Assembly (NCBI RefSeq): GCF_900156455.1
Contig: NZ_FTNQ01000001.1
Span: 310,001-374,000 of the forward strand
Source: Microbacterium sp. RURRCA19A
GTDB taxonomy: Bacteria > Actinomycetota > Actinomycetes > Actinomycetales > Microbacteriaceae
Direction: 5' to 3'
Length of the DNA stretch: 64,000 nt
Below the pieces are notes generated by a model. The model did no database searches. It saw nothing but the letters and a program-made list of their open reading frames with translations, and was not told the origin of the DNA. How positions within the stretch are numbered: the first letter of the stretch is position 1; each line of letters opens with the position of its first letter. Positions 41,523 to 53,260 of the stretch are shown piece by piece. A program made the translations under genes and the position numbers.

Positions 41523-42603
41523 TTCCCCCGAAGAACCCGTCGTCGAGCGTCTGTACGCCGACGGCGTCGCCATGGTCCAACTCCTCGGCCCGCAGGACCG
41601 ACTGCTGCGGGTCGTCGAGAAGGAGCACCCCGAGGTCGACGTGCACGTGCGCGGCAACGAGATCACCCTTTCCGGGGCAGCCGCGGCGGTGACGGCCGCC
41701 AAGGGCCTGGTCGAGGAACTGCTCACCATGACCCGCCGCGGCCAGGGGCTCGACCCGTCCGACGTCTCGAGCTCGAGCCGTATGCTGCGCTCCGACGGCG
41801 GCCCGCGCCCGTCCGAGGTCCTCGGCGAGGCGATTCTGTCGTCCCGCGGCAAGGTCATCCGTCCGAAGACCCTGGGCCAGAAGGCCTACGTCGACGCGAT
41901 CGAAGAGAACACGATCGTGTTCGGCATCGGACCCGCCGGTACCGGCAAGACCTATCTCGCGATGGCGAAGGCCGTCCAGGCCCTGCAGCGCAAAGAAGTC
42001 AGCCGCATCATTCTGACGCGCCCGGCCGTCGAAGCGGGGGAGCGTCTCGGGTTCCTCCCCGGAAGCCTGACCGACAAGATCGACCCCTATCTGCGGCCGC
42101 TGTACGACGCGCTCAACGAGATGATGGACCCTGACATCGTGCCGAAGCTCATGGCCACGGGCACCATCGAGGTCGCGCCGCTGGCCTACATGCGCGGGCG
42201 CACGCTGAACGATTCGTTCGTCGTCCTCGACGAGGCGCAGAACACCACGCCCGAGCAGATGAAGATGTTCCTCACCCGCCTCGGGTTCGGCACGCGCATG
42301 GTCGTCACCGGCGACATCACGCAGATCGACCTGCCGCAGGGGGCGTCGGGTCTCCGGCTGGTCACGCGCGTGCTCGGCGACATCGACGACATCCACTTCT
42401 CCTACCTCACCAGCGCCGACGTCGTGCGCCACACGCTCGTGGGCCGTATCGTCGATGCGTACAGCGAATACGACGAGAAGCGTCTCGTGGCCCGCCGCGA
42501 ACGCGACGAGGCATCCGAATTCGCTGGCCGTGCCGAACGCCGCGGCGCGGCCCGCCCCGCGGGTCCGCGCGATCACCTCCCGAGACGAAACCGCTCTTCA
42601 TGA
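41515..42603 (+). CDS. phoH: PhoH-like ATPase
   Basis: 362-residue cytoplasmic ATPase. A KH-like N-terminal region (about 15-80) precedes the P-loop domain: Walker [15 protein letters not shown], Walker [13 protein letters not shown] and GDITQIDLP. The PhoH-YbeY pairing suggests a role in RNA processing, possibly as a helicase; that is known of the neighbourhood, not shown here. GTG start inside the HIT gene, ATGA overlap with ybeY. Confidence 0.95.
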   Translation: MADSPEEPVVERLYADGVAMVQLLGPQDRLLRVVEKEHPEVDVHVRGNEITLSGAAAAVTAAKGLVEELLTMTRRGQGLDPSDVSSSSRMLRSDGGPRPSEVLGEAILSSRGKVIRPKTLGQKAYVDAIEENTIVFGIGPAGTGKTYLAMAKAVQALQRKEVSRIILTRPAVEAGERLGFLPGSLTDKIDPYLRPLYDALNEMMDPDIVPKLMATGTIEVAPLAYMRGRTLNDSFVVLDEAQNTTPEQMKMFLTRLGFGTRMVVTGDITQIDLPQGASGLRLVTRVLGDIDDIHFSYLTSADVVRHTLVGRIVDAYSEYDEKRLVARRERDEASEFAGRAERRGAARPAGPRDHLPRRNRSS

Positions 42604-43067
42604 CGATCGAGATCAACAACGAATCCGGCCACGACGTCGACGAGCAGGTGCTGCTGCGTCTGATGGAGTACAACCTCGCCGAGCTCCACGTGAGCCCCGA
42701 CGCCGATGTCGCCATCGTGCTCGTCGACGAGGGCGCGATGGAGTCGCTCCACGTGCAGTGGATGGACGAGCCCGGTCCGACCGACGTGCTGAGCTTCCCG
42801 ATGGACGAGCTGCGCCCCGGAACCGAGGACGCCCCGACGCCGGCCGGTCTGCTGGGCGACATCGTGCTCTGCCCGGCGGTGGCCGAGACGCAGGCCGTCG
42901 CGGCGAAGCACTCCACGCAGGACGAGCTCATCCTCCTCACCACCCACGGCCTCCTGCACCTCCTCGGCTTCGACCACGCCGAACCCGACGAGGAGCGCGA
43001 GATGTTCGGCCTGCAGCGCGAGCTCATCACCGGTTTCCAGGCCGTCGAGCGCCGCCGCCGCGCATGA
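42600..43067 (+). CDS. ybeY: Endoribonuclease YbeY
   Basis: 155-residue zinc-dependent RNase involved in 16S rRNA 3'-end maturation and ribosome quality control. The metal motif is [18 protein letters not shown] (H...H...H). [21 protein letters not shown] is also typical. It overlaps phoH upstream and the CorC gene downstream, each by 4 bases. Confidence 0.97.
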   Translation: MTIEINNESGHDVDEQVLLRLMEYNLAELHVSPDADVAIVLVDEGAMESLHVQWMDEPGPTDVLSFPMDELRPGTEDAPTPAGLLGDIVLCPAVAETQAVAAKHSTQDELILLTTHGLLHLLGFDHAEPDEEREMFGLQRELITGFQAVERRRRA

Positions 43068-44380
43068 CCGCAGCCCTCCTCCTCGTCGCCGCCCTCCTCC
43101 TCGTCGCCTTCGGCGGCTTCATGGCGGCGTCCGAGGCGGCGCTGGGGGTGACCTCTCGCGCCGATCTGACCGAGCTCGGCGCGAGCGGGCGCAACGCACG
43201 CTCTCTCCAGCGCATCGCCGACGACCCGAGCGCCCACGTCACGGCGGTGGTGTTCATCCGCGTGCTCGCCGAGACCACCGCGGCCGTCCTCGTCGCGGCC
43301 GCCTTCATGCTCCTGTTCGACAACATCTGGCTCGCGTTGATCGCGGCGGCCGTGCTGATGACCGGCATCTCCTTCGTCGCGGTGGGCGCGAGCCCCCGAG
43401 CGGTGGGGCGTCAGCACGCGACCGGTCTGCTGCGCGGCGGGGCCCCGATCATCCGCGGCATGCGCATCCTGCTGGGGCCGCTGGCGCACGGGCTGGTCGC
43501 GGTCGGCGACCGGATCACCCCGGGCGTCGCCCGCTCGACCTCGTTCGCGTCCGAGGAACAGCTCCTCAGCATCATCGACGAGGCCGCCGAGAACGAGCTC
43601 ATCGAAGAGGACGATCGCGAGCTGATCCACTCGGTGTTCGACTTCACCGACCGTTATGTGCGCGAGGTCATGGTGCCGCGTACCGACATGGTCACGGTGG
43701 ATGCCGCGGCCACGACCCGTGAGGCCCTCGCGCTGTTCCTCGACAAGGGCGTCTCGCGGGTGCCCCTCGCCGACGACGAGGCCGACGACATCGTGGGCAT
43801 GTTGTACCTCAAAGACCTCGTGCAGTTCGGGTTCCGTGACGAGGCGGGCTGGCGCGATGCGCCGATCCGCCGCATCGCGCGCCCGGCCGTGTTCGTCCCC
43901 GAGACCATGAAGGCCGAGACCCTTCTGCAGCAGATGAAGAAGGATGCCGTGCACGTGTGCCTCGCCGTCGACGAGTACGGCGGTGTCTCCGGGCTCGTGA
44001 CGCTGGAAGACCTCATCGAGGAACTGGTGGGCGAGATCTCCGACGAGTACGACGCTCCGTCGACGGAGGTCGTGCCGTTGGACGACGGCCGCTACCGGGT
44101 GAGCGCGCGTCTGGGGCTCGACGAGGTCGGCGACCTGTTCGGTCTCGAGCTCGACGACGAGGACGTGGATTCCATCGGCGGACTGCTGGGCAAGGCGCTC
44201 GGGCGGATTCCGCAGCCCGGAGCCACCGCCGAGCACTCCGGCCTGGTGATGACCGGCGGCGCGTCCCGGGGACGCAATCGCGGCATCGCGACGGTGATCG
44301 TCGAGCGGGCCGAGAACGACGACGATGATGACGACGAGACGGCGCCCGCGGGCTCCGCTCGCGAGAGGAACGACAGATGA
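43064..44380 (+). CDS. Hemolysin/CorC family membrane protein (DUF21-CBS-CorC)
   Basis: 438 residues: an N-terminal DUF21 domain with about four membrane segments (1-180), a pair of CBS domains (about 190-325; [37 protein letters not shown]) and a C-terminal CorC/HlyC domain (about 340-415), ending in an acidic tail with a run of Asp. Such proteins are magnesium or cobalt efflux/homeostasis factors; toxin activity is not implied. Coupled to ybeY and era by ATGA overlaps. The conserved ybeY-corC-era unit is intact. Confidence 0.94.
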   Translation: MTAALLLVAALLLVAFGGFMAASEAALGVTSRADLTELGASGRNARSLQRIADDPSAHVTAVVFIRVLAETTAAVLVAAAFMLLFDNIWLALIAAAVLMTGISFVAVGASPRAVGRQHATGLLRGGAPIIRGMRILLGPLAHGLVAVGDRITPGVARSTSFASEEQLLSIIDEAAENELIEEDDRELIHSVFDFTDRYVREVMVPRTDMVTVDAAATTREALALFLDKGVSRVPLADDEADDIVGMLYLKDLVQFGFRDEAGWRDAPIRRIARPAVFVPETMKAETLLQQMKKDAVHVCLAVDEYGGVSGLVTLEDLIEELVGEISDEYDAPSTEVVPLDDGRYRVSARLGLDEVGDLFGLELDDEDVDSIGGLLGKALGRIPQPGATAEHSGLVMTGGASRGRNRGIATVIVERAENDDDDDDETAPAGSARERNDR

Positions 44381-45270
44381 GCGCCACCCGATCCGGCTTC
44401 GTGACCTTCGTGGGTCGCCCCAACGTGGGCAAGTCGACCCTCACGAACGCGCTGGTGGGCGAGAAGGTCGCGATCACGAGCGACAAGCCGCAGACCACGC
44501 GTCGCGCGATCCGCGGCATCGTCAACCGCCCCGGCGGTCAGCTCGTGGTCGTGGACACCCCTGGCATCCATCGCCCGCGCACCCTCCTCGGGCAGCGCCT
44601 CAACGACCTCGTCGAGCAGGTGCTGGGCGACGTCGACGTCATCGCCTTCTGCGCGCCCGCCACCGAGAAGGTGGGCCCCGGCGACCGTCGCATCGCGGAA
44701 TCGCTGTCCGGCTATCCGCGGGCGAAGAAGGTCGCCCTGGTGACGAAGACGGATGCCGCGACCCGCGAGCAGATCACGGAGCGCCTCATCGAGGTCGATG
44801 CGCTGCGCGAGGACTGGGCAGCGGTCATCCCGCTGTCCGCCGTGACGCGGGATCAGCTCGACGTGCTGAGCGACGAGCTGCTGGCGCTGATGCCCGAGGG
44901 TCCGGCGCTGTACCCGGACGACGTGGTCACCGACGAGTCGCTCGAGGACCGGATCGCCGAGATCATCCGCGAGGCGGCCCTCGACGGCGTGCGCGACGAG
45001 CTCCCGCACTCCATCGCGGTCACCATCGAGGATGTGGCGCCGCGTGAGGGCAGCGATCTCACCGACGTCTTCGCGAACATCGTGGTCGAGCGCGACAGCC
45101 AGAAGGCGATCATCATCGGCCACAAGGGATCCCGTCTGGCCGGTGTGGGCGCCCGCGCGCGCAAGGGCATCGAGCCGCTCGTGGGCACTCGGGTATACCT
45201 GTCCCTGCACGTGCGCGTGGCCAAGGAGTGGCAGCGCGACCCCAAGCAGCTCGGCCGCCTCGGGTTCTGA
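44377..45270 (+). CDS. era: GTPase Era
   Basis: 297-residue GTPase that binds the 3' end of 16S rRNA and assists 30S assembly. G1 is GRPNVGKSTLTN, G3 VVDTPGIHRPRTLLGQ, G4 VTKTDA, and the C-terminal KH domain contains IIIGHKGSRLAGVGARARKGIEPLVG. It is the last gene of the HIT-phoH-ybeY-corC-era unit. Confidence 0.97.
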   Translation: MSATRSGFVTFVGRPNVGKSTLTNALVGEKVAITSDKPQTTRRAIRGIVNRPGGQLVVVDTPGIHRPRTLLGQRLNDLVEQVLGDVDVIAFCAPATEKVGPGDRRIAESLSGYPRAKKVALVTKTDAATREQITERLIEVDALREDWAAVIPLSAVTRDQLDVLSDELLALMPEGPALYPDDVVTDESLEDRIAEIIREAALDGVRDELPHSIAVTIEDVAPREGSDLTDVFANIVVERDSQKAIIIGHKGSRLAGVGARARKGIEPLVGTRVYLSLHVRVAKEWQRDPKQLGRLGF

Positions 45271-45301
45271 CCCGGACGCCCGCGACGAGAGGACGACGAT
45301 C

Positions 45302-46249
45302 ATGGCGAAGCAGTGGCGGGCGCACGAGGCCGGTCCGGTCGAGGACTGGACGTTCGACGACGTCGACGTCCCGGCACCCGGGCCGGGCGAGGTCACCATC
45401 CGCGTCCGCGCGGCCGGGATCAACCCCGCGGATGCCAAGCGCGTCGCGTCCGCGCGACCCGGTGCCGAGTTCCCCGTCGCCATCGGGTACGAGCTGTCCG
45501 GTGAGATCGCGGCGATCGGCCCCGATGCGATCGGGGGATCGGGCCCGCTGCGGATCGGCGACGAGGTCGTGGCCTTCCGCGTCCAGGGCGCGTACGGGAC
45601 GGAACTCACCGTCCCCGCGCGCGACGTGTTCGCCAAGCCCGCGACGCTCTCGCACGCCGAGGCCACGAACCTGCTCCTCGCCGGCACGACTGCGGCCGAG
45701 ATGATTCAGGTCACCCGCGCGACCGCGGGCGAGACCGTGCTGCTGCACGCCGCCTCGGGGGCCGTGGGCGTGAGCCTTCTGCAGCAGGCGCGGGTGCTCG
45801 GCATCCGGGTGATCGGCACGGTCGGTCCCGACGCCGAGGAATCCGCGGAGCGCGTGCGCCGGTTCGGTGGCATCCCCGTCGCGTACGGCGAGGGACTCCA
45901 GGCGCGGGTGGTCGAGGCTGCCGCGGGCGAACCCGTCGCCGCCGCGTGGGACGCCGTCGGCACCGACGAGGCCATCGACGTGTCGCTTGCGCTCGTGGCC
46001 GAACGCGACCGCATCGTCACGATCGTCGCGCCGCAGCGCGCCGAGTCCGACGGCATCCTGTGGATCGCCGGCGCCCGACCCGAGAGCGCCCGCTTCCGCG
46101 ACATCGCCCGTGCGCACGTGCTCGAGCTCGCGGCATCCGGGGATCTCGAAGTTCCGGTCGCCCGCACCTTCGCGCTGGCCGACGCCCGCGAGGCCGTGCG
46201 GTTCGTGATGCAGGGACATCCGGGCGGCAAGGTCGCGCTGCTGCCGTGA
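45302..46249 (+). CDS. Zinc-free medium-chain oxidoreductase (quinone reductase-like)
   Basis: 315 residues of the medium-chain dehydrogenase/reductase family. GroES-like N-terminus (VPAPGPGEVTIRVRAAGINPADAKRV), Rossmann motif HAASGAVGVSLLQQARVLG and a C-terminal catalytic part. No zinc-binding cysteines, so a quinone oxidoreductase-like NADPH enzyme is likely; the substrate is unknown. ATG with GAGAGGACG upstream. It overlaps the acetyltransferase by 4 bases (GTGA). Confidence 0.9.
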   Translation: MAKQWRAHEAGPVEDWTFDDVDVPAPGPGEVTIRVRAAGINPADAKRVASARPGAEFPVAIGYELSGEIAAIGPDAIGGSGPLRIGDEVVAFRVQGAYGTELTVPARDVFAKPATLSHAEATNLLLAGTTAAEMIQVTRATAGETVLLHAASGAVGVSLLQQARVLGIRVIGTVGPDAEESAERVRRFGGIPVAYGEGLQARVVEAAAGEPVAAAWDAVGTDEAIDVSLALVAERDRIVTIVAPQRAESDGILWIAGARPESARFRDIARAHVLELAASGDLEVPVARTFALADAREAVRFVMQGHPGGKVALLP

Positions 46250-46833
46250 CCGGGTCGCCGTTCGTGCTGCCGCCGGCGCCCGCGCGTCTCGAGGTCGTCC
46301 GCGAGCGTGTGCGGCTGAGACCGATCGTCGACACCGACGTGGATGCCATGGTCACCTACCGCGGCGACCCCGAGGTCTGTCGCTTCCTCCCGTTCGATCC
46401 CCAGAGCGGTGAGGACATCCGGCAGCGCATCGGCCGCCTCTTCGGCGGCACGAGCCTGGCGGGCGAGAACGGGGGAGTGGTCCTCGCCATCGAGCGGCGC
46501 GACGACCGGGCCGTGGTCGGCGACCTCGTGCTGTTCCATCTCGACGCGGACTCGGGGACGGCGGAGGTCGGCTGGGTCGTGAGCCCCGCGGCCTCCGGTC
46601 GGGGGCTCGCCACCGAAGCCGTGCGGGCGCTGGTGGACACGGCCTTCACGGTCTACGGGCTGCGGCGGCTCGTCGCGCGCATCGACGCCGAGAACACCCG
46701 CTCGATCGCCCTTGCGGAACGCCTCGGCATGCGGCGCGAGGCGCACCTCGTCGAGAACGAATGGTTCAAGGGTCGCTGGAGCGACGAGCTGGATTACGCG
46801 CTGCTCTCCCGCGAGTGGACGGTACGCGCGTGA
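46246..46833 (+). CDS. GNAT family N-acetyltransferase
   Basis: 195 residues similar to RimJ/RimL-type acetyltransferases. Typical pieces: RVRLRPIVDTDVDAMVTYRGDPEVCRFLP, AEVGWVVSPAASGRGLATEAVRALVDTAF (acetyl-CoA loop GRGLATEA) and ENTRSIALAERLGMRREAHL. It could modify a protein N-terminus or a small amine; the target is unknown. GTG start overlaps the oxidoreductase stop. Confidence 0.9.
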   Translation: MTGSPFVLPPAPARLEVVRERVRLRPIVDTDVDAMVTYRGDPEVCRFLPFDPQSGEDIRQRIGRLFGGTSLAGENGGVVLAIERRDDRAVVGDLVLFHLDADSGTAEVGWVVSPAASGRGLATEAVRALVDTAFTVYGLRRLVARIDAENTRSIALAERLGMRREAHLVENEWFKGRWSDELDYALLSREWTVRA

Positions 46834-48744
<1,911 letters not shown>

Positions 48745-48754
48745 GACCACGGCC

Positions 48755-49543
48755 GTGGCCTACACCCACGGACACCACGAGAGCGTGCTGCGTTCCCACG
48801 CGGCACGGACCGTCGCCGATTCGGCGGCCTACCTGGTGTCCTCGCTGTTCGCCGGTGCCCGCGTCCTGGACGTAGGCGCCGGCCCCGGCACCATCACCGT
48901 CGACCTCGCCGACCGGGTCTTTCCGGGGCAGGTCGTCGGGATGGATGCCGCCCCCGATGTCGTCGAGGTCGCCCGCGCCGCGATCGGCGAGCGGACCAAC
49001 GTCGAGTTCCGCGTCGGCGACGCGTACGCCCTCGACGCCCCGGACGCCTCGTTCGACATCGTCCACGCCCACCAGACCCTGCAGCACCTGGCGCGCCCGG
49101 TCGACGCGCTCCGCGAGTTCCGGCGAGTGGCCGGCCCGGACGGCCTGGTCGCGGCGCGTGACGTGGACTACGGCGGGGTGATCTGGCATCCACGGGTGCC
49201 CGCTCTGGACGAGTGGCTCGAGATCTACCACGGCGTGCATCGCGGATCGTCCGGGGAGCCCGACGCGGGCCGCGCGCTCAAGGCGTGGGCGCGCGAGGCG
49301 GGTTTCACCCGTATCGAGGCGAGTGCGAGCGTGTGGGTGTTCGACACGCCGGAGAAACGCGCGTGGTGGGGCGGCATGTGGGCCGACCGGGTCGTGGCAT
49401 CCGCGTTCGCCGGCCACGCCCGCCGTCTCGGTCTCGCCGACGAGGCGACGCTCGAGCGCATCTCCGCCGCGTGGCTCGAGTGGGCCGCCCACCCCGACGG
49501 GTGGATCCTCCTCCCGCACGGCGAGATCCTCGCGCGCGCGTAA
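48755..49543 (+). CDS. Class I SAM-dependent methyltransferase
   Basis: 262 residues of the UbiE/Methyltransf_11 type. Motif I is VLDVGAGPGTITVDLADRV, then VVGMDAAPDVVEVARAA and FDIVHAHQTLQHLARPVDAL. Substrate unknown: a small molecule or lipid quinone precursor is possible. GTG start 10 bases after leuA; it ends the plus-strand unit and faces a convergent gene across a palindromic repeat. Confidence 0.9.
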   Translation: MAYTHGHHESVLRSHAARTVADSAAYLVSSLFAGARVLDVGAGPGTITVDLADRVFPGQVVGMDAAPDVVEVARAAIGERTNVEFRVGDAYALDAPDASFDIVHAHQTLQHLARPVDALREFRRVAGPDGLVAARDVDYGGVIWHPRVPALDEWLEIYHGVHRGSSGEPDAGRALKAWAREAGFTRIEASASVWVFDTPEKRAWWGGMWADRVVASAFAGHARRLGLADEATLERISAAWLEWAAHPDGWILLPHGEILARA

Positions 49544-49551
49544 CCCAGGTG

Positions 49552-49607
49552 TGAGGGGTCGAGATCCGTCGCGGAGGGCATGCGAAGTGACGGATACCGA
49601 CCCCTCA
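49552..49607. repeat. Palindromic repeat, copy 2 of the TGAGGGGTCG family
   Basis: Arms of 21 bases (49552-49572 and 49587-49607) match with three mismatches and share TGAGGGGTCG-N2-ATCCGTC with the palindrome at 9382-9447. It lies between convergent genes, and its last three bases are the stop codon of the minus-strand gene. Confidence 0.85.
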
Positions 49608-50084
49608 GGCGTCGGGTACGGGGGTGAGAACGCGGAAGAGCGCCCCTACGCCGACGAAGATGGCGCACGCGAAGGCCGTCTCTATGAGGATTCGTGGCAA
49701 GCCGACTGCTCCCCACAGGAGACCGAGGATCACGAGTGCGGTGCCAGCGATGAGCGGTCCGACGCACAGTCGTCGCGCGATGTCTCGGCGTCTCGTGGGC
49801 CGACGCGACAACAACACCGCGCCGAAGGAGGCTGAACCGGCGATCACGATCCCCACAATGATGTTCATCCAGGCCGCCTGCCAGTACATCCAGTCCGGAT
49901 ACCAGAGCATCCCGTCAGCCTCGAGTCGGTTGATCACGAGGTCCGCGGGACCGACGATGCCACCGATGACCGTGCTGGCGAGCACGATCGCGAGACCGAG
50001 CCGAACGGCATAGCCGGTCGACCACCACCGCCTGGCTGACACCTCCGCCGCCCCTGGAGCCACCTCACCACCGTCACCCGACAT
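49605..50084 (-). CDS. Four-segment membrane protein, unknown function
   Basis: 159 residues with about four hydrophobic segments: YAVRLGLAIVLASTVIGGIVG, WMNIIVGIVIAGSASFGAVLL, LCVGPLIAGTALVILGLLWGA and LIETAFACAIFVGVGALF. A basic loop RRPTRRRDIARR lies between the second and third. I recognise no family. The stop codon lies inside the palindromic repeat. Single gene, on the minus strand, 57 bases downstream of the TRIC-like gene start region's stop. Confidence 0.7.
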   Translation of the reverse strand: MSGDGGEVAPGAAEVSARRWWSTGYAVRLGLAIVLASTVIGGIVGPADLVINRLEADGMLWYPDWMYWQAAWMNIIVGIVIAGSASFGAVLLSRRPTRRRDIARRLCVGPLIAGTALVILGLLWGAVGLPRILIETAFACAIFVGVGALFRVLTPVPDA

Positions 50085-50141
50085 GGCACCTGACCTTAGC
50101 CCGCCGCCCGCAGCAGGCGCGACGAGGCCACGCCACGCGAA

Positions 50142-50846
50142 TCAGACGTCGTCGACGCGGATGATCGGGATGCCGGTGGTCTCGACCGCCACCTTGCGGC
50201 GGTAGAGCTTGCGCTGCTCGGGGAGCGACAGGTCGAAGAGCACGGCGAGCACGCGGATGACGGTCGTCACGACGACGCCGATGACGGCCGCGACGGGGAG
50301 CGGCACGCCGAACGCCGCCGCCGTGGCGAGCACGGCGCACCCTCCTCCGGCCGCAACGGCGTACAGGGACCCGACGTGCATGATCGCGACGGGGAGTCCC
50401 ATGAGCACGTCGCGCAGCACGCTGCCGCCCGCCGCCGCCACGACGCCGACGAACACCGCCGGGACGGCGGGGAGTCCGAGCGCGAGGGCCTTCGACGTGC
50501 CGAAGGCGCCGAACAGCCCGATCACGACCGCGTCGAGCAGGACGATCGCGCGGTTGAGGCGTTGGAAGATCCCCGACAGCAGCATCCCGACGAGCGAGGC
50601 GACCGTGGCTGTGAGGAGGTACCAGTTGTTCTGCAGAGTCGCCGGGGTGAGTCCTAGGAGCAGGTCGCGGATGAGACCACCGCCCATGCCGAGCAGGATG
50701 CCGATGATCGCGACGCCGAGGAGATCGAGGCGGCGCTGGCCCTGGAACCCGGAGGCGAAGAGCGCGCCCTGCACACCTCCGAGGGCGACGGCGGTGAGGT
50801 CGGCCCACAGCGGGATGATGAAGACGGGCGGGTTCACGGCATCCAT
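50142..50846 (-). CDS. TRIC-like/UPF0126 membrane protein
   Basis: 234 residues with about seven membrane segments arranged as two similar halves. Each half carries a glycine-rich helix: GVAIIGILLGMGGGLIRDLLLG and GVVAAAGGSVLRDVLMG. This is the UPF0126/YicG family; relatives are TRIC-like cation channels or glycine-related transport proteins. The ATG at 50846 (MDAVNPPVFI) is preferred over a longer start. It is divergent from recO with 73 bases between. Confidence 0.88.
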   Translation of the reverse strand: MDAVNPPVFIIPLWADLTAVALGGVQGALFASGFQGQRRLDLLGVAIIGILLGMGGGLIRDLLLGLTPATLQNNWYLLTATVASLVGMLLSGIFQRLNRAIVLLDAVVIGLFGAFGTSKALALGLPAVPAVFVGVVAAAGGSVLRDVLMGLPVAIMHVGSLYAVAAGGGCAVLATAAAFGVPLPVAAVIGVVVTTVIRVLAVLFDLSLPEQRKLYRRKVAVETTGIPIIRVDDV

Positions 50847-50919
50847 TGTCCCGTCCCGCAGGCGCGGGAACGCGCGCGGCGCACCGCCGACTCCCGGCGT
50901 GCCGGGCGGATAATGGACT

Positions 50920-51648
50920 GTGCCCACCTACCGCGACGAAGTCGTGGTCCTGCGTACCCACAAGCTGGGGGAGGCGGACCGCATCGTCACCCTCCTCAGT
51001 CGTCGTCACGGCAAGATCCGTGCCGTGGCGAAGGGCGTGCGCCGCACCTCTTCCCGCTTCGGTTCGCGGCTGGAACCGTTCATGGTGGCGGACGTGCAGC
51101 TGTACCAGGGCCGCAACCTCGACATCGTGCAGCAGGCCGAGTCGCTCGGCGCCTACGGGGCCGACATCGCGCAGCACTACGACCGGTACACGACGGCCAG
51201 CGCGATGGTCGAGACAGCGGATCGGCTGAACGAGGCCGAGGCCACGCCCCAGCAGTACCTCCTGCTGGTCGGGGGGCTCCGCTCCCTCGCCCGGGGTGAT
51301 CACGCGGCCCGGAGCGTGCTGGACTCCTACCTCCTGCGCGCCATGGCGCTGTCGGGCTGGGCCCCGGGACTCGGGGAGTGCGCGCGCTGCGGCACGGTCG
51401 GGGAGCACGACTACTTCCTCGCCCAACTCGGGGGCGTCGTGTGCTCGGCGTGCGCCCCCGCGGGCTCGCCCCGGGTCGCGCGCGACACCGTCGACCTGCT
51501 GCGCGCGCTCATCGCGGGGGAGTGGGACGTCGTGGACGCGGCCCCGGGTCGCACCACCGCCGCCGCCTCCGGACTCGTCGCCACCTACGCCCAGTTCCAC
51601 CTGGAGCGCGGCATCCGTTCCCTCTCGCACCTGGAATCGAGTCGATGA
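50920..51648 (+). CDS. recO: DNA repair protein RecO
   Basis: 242-residue recombination mediator that loads RecA onto SSB-coated DNA. N-terminal OB fold ([39 protein letters not shown]), then a four-cysteine zinc motif ([25 protein letters not shown]). GATAAT (50909-50914) is 5 bases before the GTG, a probable leaderless promoter. Coupled to uppS by an ATGA overlap. Confidence 0.96.
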   Translation: MPTYRDEVVVLRTHKLGEADRIVTLLSRRHGKIRAVAKGVRRTSSRFGSRLEPFMVADVQLYQGRNLDIVQQAESLGAYGADIAQHYDRYTTASAMVETADRLNEAEATPQQYLLLVGGLRSLARGDHAARSVLDSYLLRAMALSGWAPGLGECARCGTVGEHDYFLAQLGGVVCSACAPAGSPRVARDTVDLLRALIAGEWDVVDAAPGRTTAAASGLVATYAQFHLERGIRSLSHLESSR

Positions 51649-52451
51649 CCCCGAAGCCGTTCACGCACCGCAACGCCGAGCCCTACCGGCCGCTCGATTG
51701 GACCGGGGAGTATCCGCCGACCTTCCCGAAGGGATCGGTTCCGGCGCACATCGCGATCGTCATGGACGGCAACGGCCGCTGGGCGAACCGCCGGGGCCTT
51801 CCGCGGATCGAGGGCCACCGGGCGGGCGAGGCGACCATCCTCGACATCGTCGCGGGAGCGATCCAGGCCGGGGTGAAGCACCTGTCGCTGTACGCATTCT
51901 CCACCGAGAACTGGACGCGGTCGCCCGACGAGGTCCGCTTCCTCATGGGATTCAACCGCGAGGTGCTGCAGCGCCGCCGCGACCAGCTGAACGAATGGAA
52001 CGTGCGCGTGCGCTGGGCGGGGCGACGGCCGCGCCTGTGGGGCTCGGTCATCAACGAGCTGCAGGCCGCGGAGCGCCTCACCGCGGGCAACGACGGACTG
52101 ACCCTGACGATGTGCGTCAACTACGGCGGTCGTCTGGAGATCGTGGATGCCATGCGGCGCATCGGCGAGGACGTCGCCGCCGGCAAGGTGAAGCCCTCGG
52201 CGATCACCGAGAAGATGATCGCGAAGAACCTGTATCTGCCCGATATGCCCGACGTCGATCTGTTCGTCCGCTCGAGCGGGGAGCAGCGGACGTCGAACTT
52301 CCTCCTGTGGGAGTCCGCGTACGCCGAGATGGTGTTCCTCGACACGCTCTGGCCGGACTTCCGTCGCGCCCACCTGTGGGACGCGATCGGTCGCTACGTC
52401 TCCCGGGATCGACGCTTCGGCGGGGCCGTCGACACCCCGAGCGCGACGTGA
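51645..52451 (+). CDS. uppS: Isoprenyl transferase (undecaprenyl diphosphate synthase type)
   Basis: cis-prenyltransferase, 268 residues, which builds the lipid carrier for cell-wall synthesis. Motifs: [28 protein letters not shown] (catalytic Asp and substrate loop), [16 protein letters not shown], and the C-terminal [27 protein letters not shown]. Actinobacteria have two such enzymes with different chain lengths, and the sequence alone does not fix which this is. It follows recO, as usual. Confidence 0.93.
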   Translation: MTPKPFTHRNAEPYRPLDWTGEYPPTFPKGSVPAHIAIVMDGNGRWANRRGLPRIEGHRAGEATILDIVAGAIQAGVKHLSLYAFSTENWTRSPDEVRFLMGFNREVLQRRRDQLNEWNVRVRWAGRRPRLWGSVINELQAAERLTAGNDGLTLTMCVNYGGRLEIVDAMRRIGEDVAAGKVKPSAITEKMIAKNLYLPDMPDVDLFVRSSGEQRTSNFLLWESAYAEMVFLDTLWPDFRRAHLWDAIGRYVSRDRRFGGAVDTPSAT

Positions 52452-52497
52452 ATGCCGTTTTCGGAATAAGCCCCTCACCCGAAAGGTTGCACACGAC

Positions 52498-53190
52498 ATG
52501 ACGGATGCCATCAAGATCGACGTGTGGAGCGACATCGCCTGCCCCTGGTGCTACATCGGGAAGCGCAATCTCGAGAACGGCCTCGCCGCCACCGCCGGTG
52601 ACGACGACGCACCGGTCGTCGAGATCGAGTACCACTCGTTCGAGCTCTCGCCCGACACCCCCGCCGACTTCGTCGGCGGCGAGGTGGACTACCTCTCCCA
52701 GCACAAGGGCATCTCGCCCGCTCAGGCGCGGGAGATGCTCGACCGCGTCACCGGGGTGGCCGCGGACGCGGGCCTCGAGTACCGCTTCGACATCCTCCAG
52801 CACACGAACACGGTGAAGGCGCACGAGCTGCTGCACTTCGCCAAGGAGCAGGGGCGACAGCTCGAGCTCTCCGAGCGCCTGATGGCGGCGTACTTCCTCG
52901 AGGGCAAGCACGTGGGGCGCGACGACGACCTCGTCGAGCTGGCGGCGGAGATCGGCCTGGATGCCGAGCGGGCACGGGAGGCGCTGGCCTCGGGCCGCTT
53001 CCGCGACGCGGTGCGGGCTGACCAGGCGCAGGCCCAGGCGTACGGCATCAGCGGCGTCCCGTTCTTCGTCATCGACGGCAAGTACGGCGTCAGCGGGGCC
53101 CAGCCGGTCGAGGCCTTCACGCAGATCGCCCGCCAGGTGTGGGGCGAGCGTCGTGCAGCCGCGAACGAGCCGGAGACCGCGCAGGCGTGA
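52498..53190 (+). CDS. DsbA family oxidoreductase (FrnE-like)
   Basis: 230-residue thioredoxin-fold protein with the active site CPWC at C15-C18 (WSDIACPWCYIGKRNLE). It has a long helical insertion and the cis-Pro segment ISGVPFFVIDGKYGVSGAQP. No signal peptide, so cytoplasmic, as with FrnE. Possible roles are disulfide reduction or isomerisation and polyketide-type isomerase activity. ATG with CACACGAC upstream, no clear binding site. It is not an obvious partner for the VKOR protein, which works outside the membrane. Confidence 0.9.
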   Translation: MTDAIKIDVWSDIACPWCYIGKRNLENGLAATAGDDDAPVVEIEYHSFELSPDTPADFVGGEVDYLSQHKGISPAQAREMLDRVTGVAADAGLEYRFDILQHTNTVKAHELLHFAKEQGRQLELSERLMAAYFLEGKHVGRDDDLVELAAEIGLDAERAREALASGRFRDAVRADQAQAQAYGISGVPFFVIDGKYGVSGAQPVEAFTQIARQVWGERRAAANEPETAQA

Positions 53191-53260
53191 CCCCTCCTCC
53201 CCAGGCCGTCCCGCGCCCCCCGCGGCACCGCGGGGGTGCGGGGTCTGGGAGAATGGAACG

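Noticed and set aside
52453..52497. Short frame MPFSE after uppS
   Set aside because: Only five codons, no ribosome binding site, no leader-type composition; the segment rather contains a weak TTTCGG/CCGAAA hairpin.
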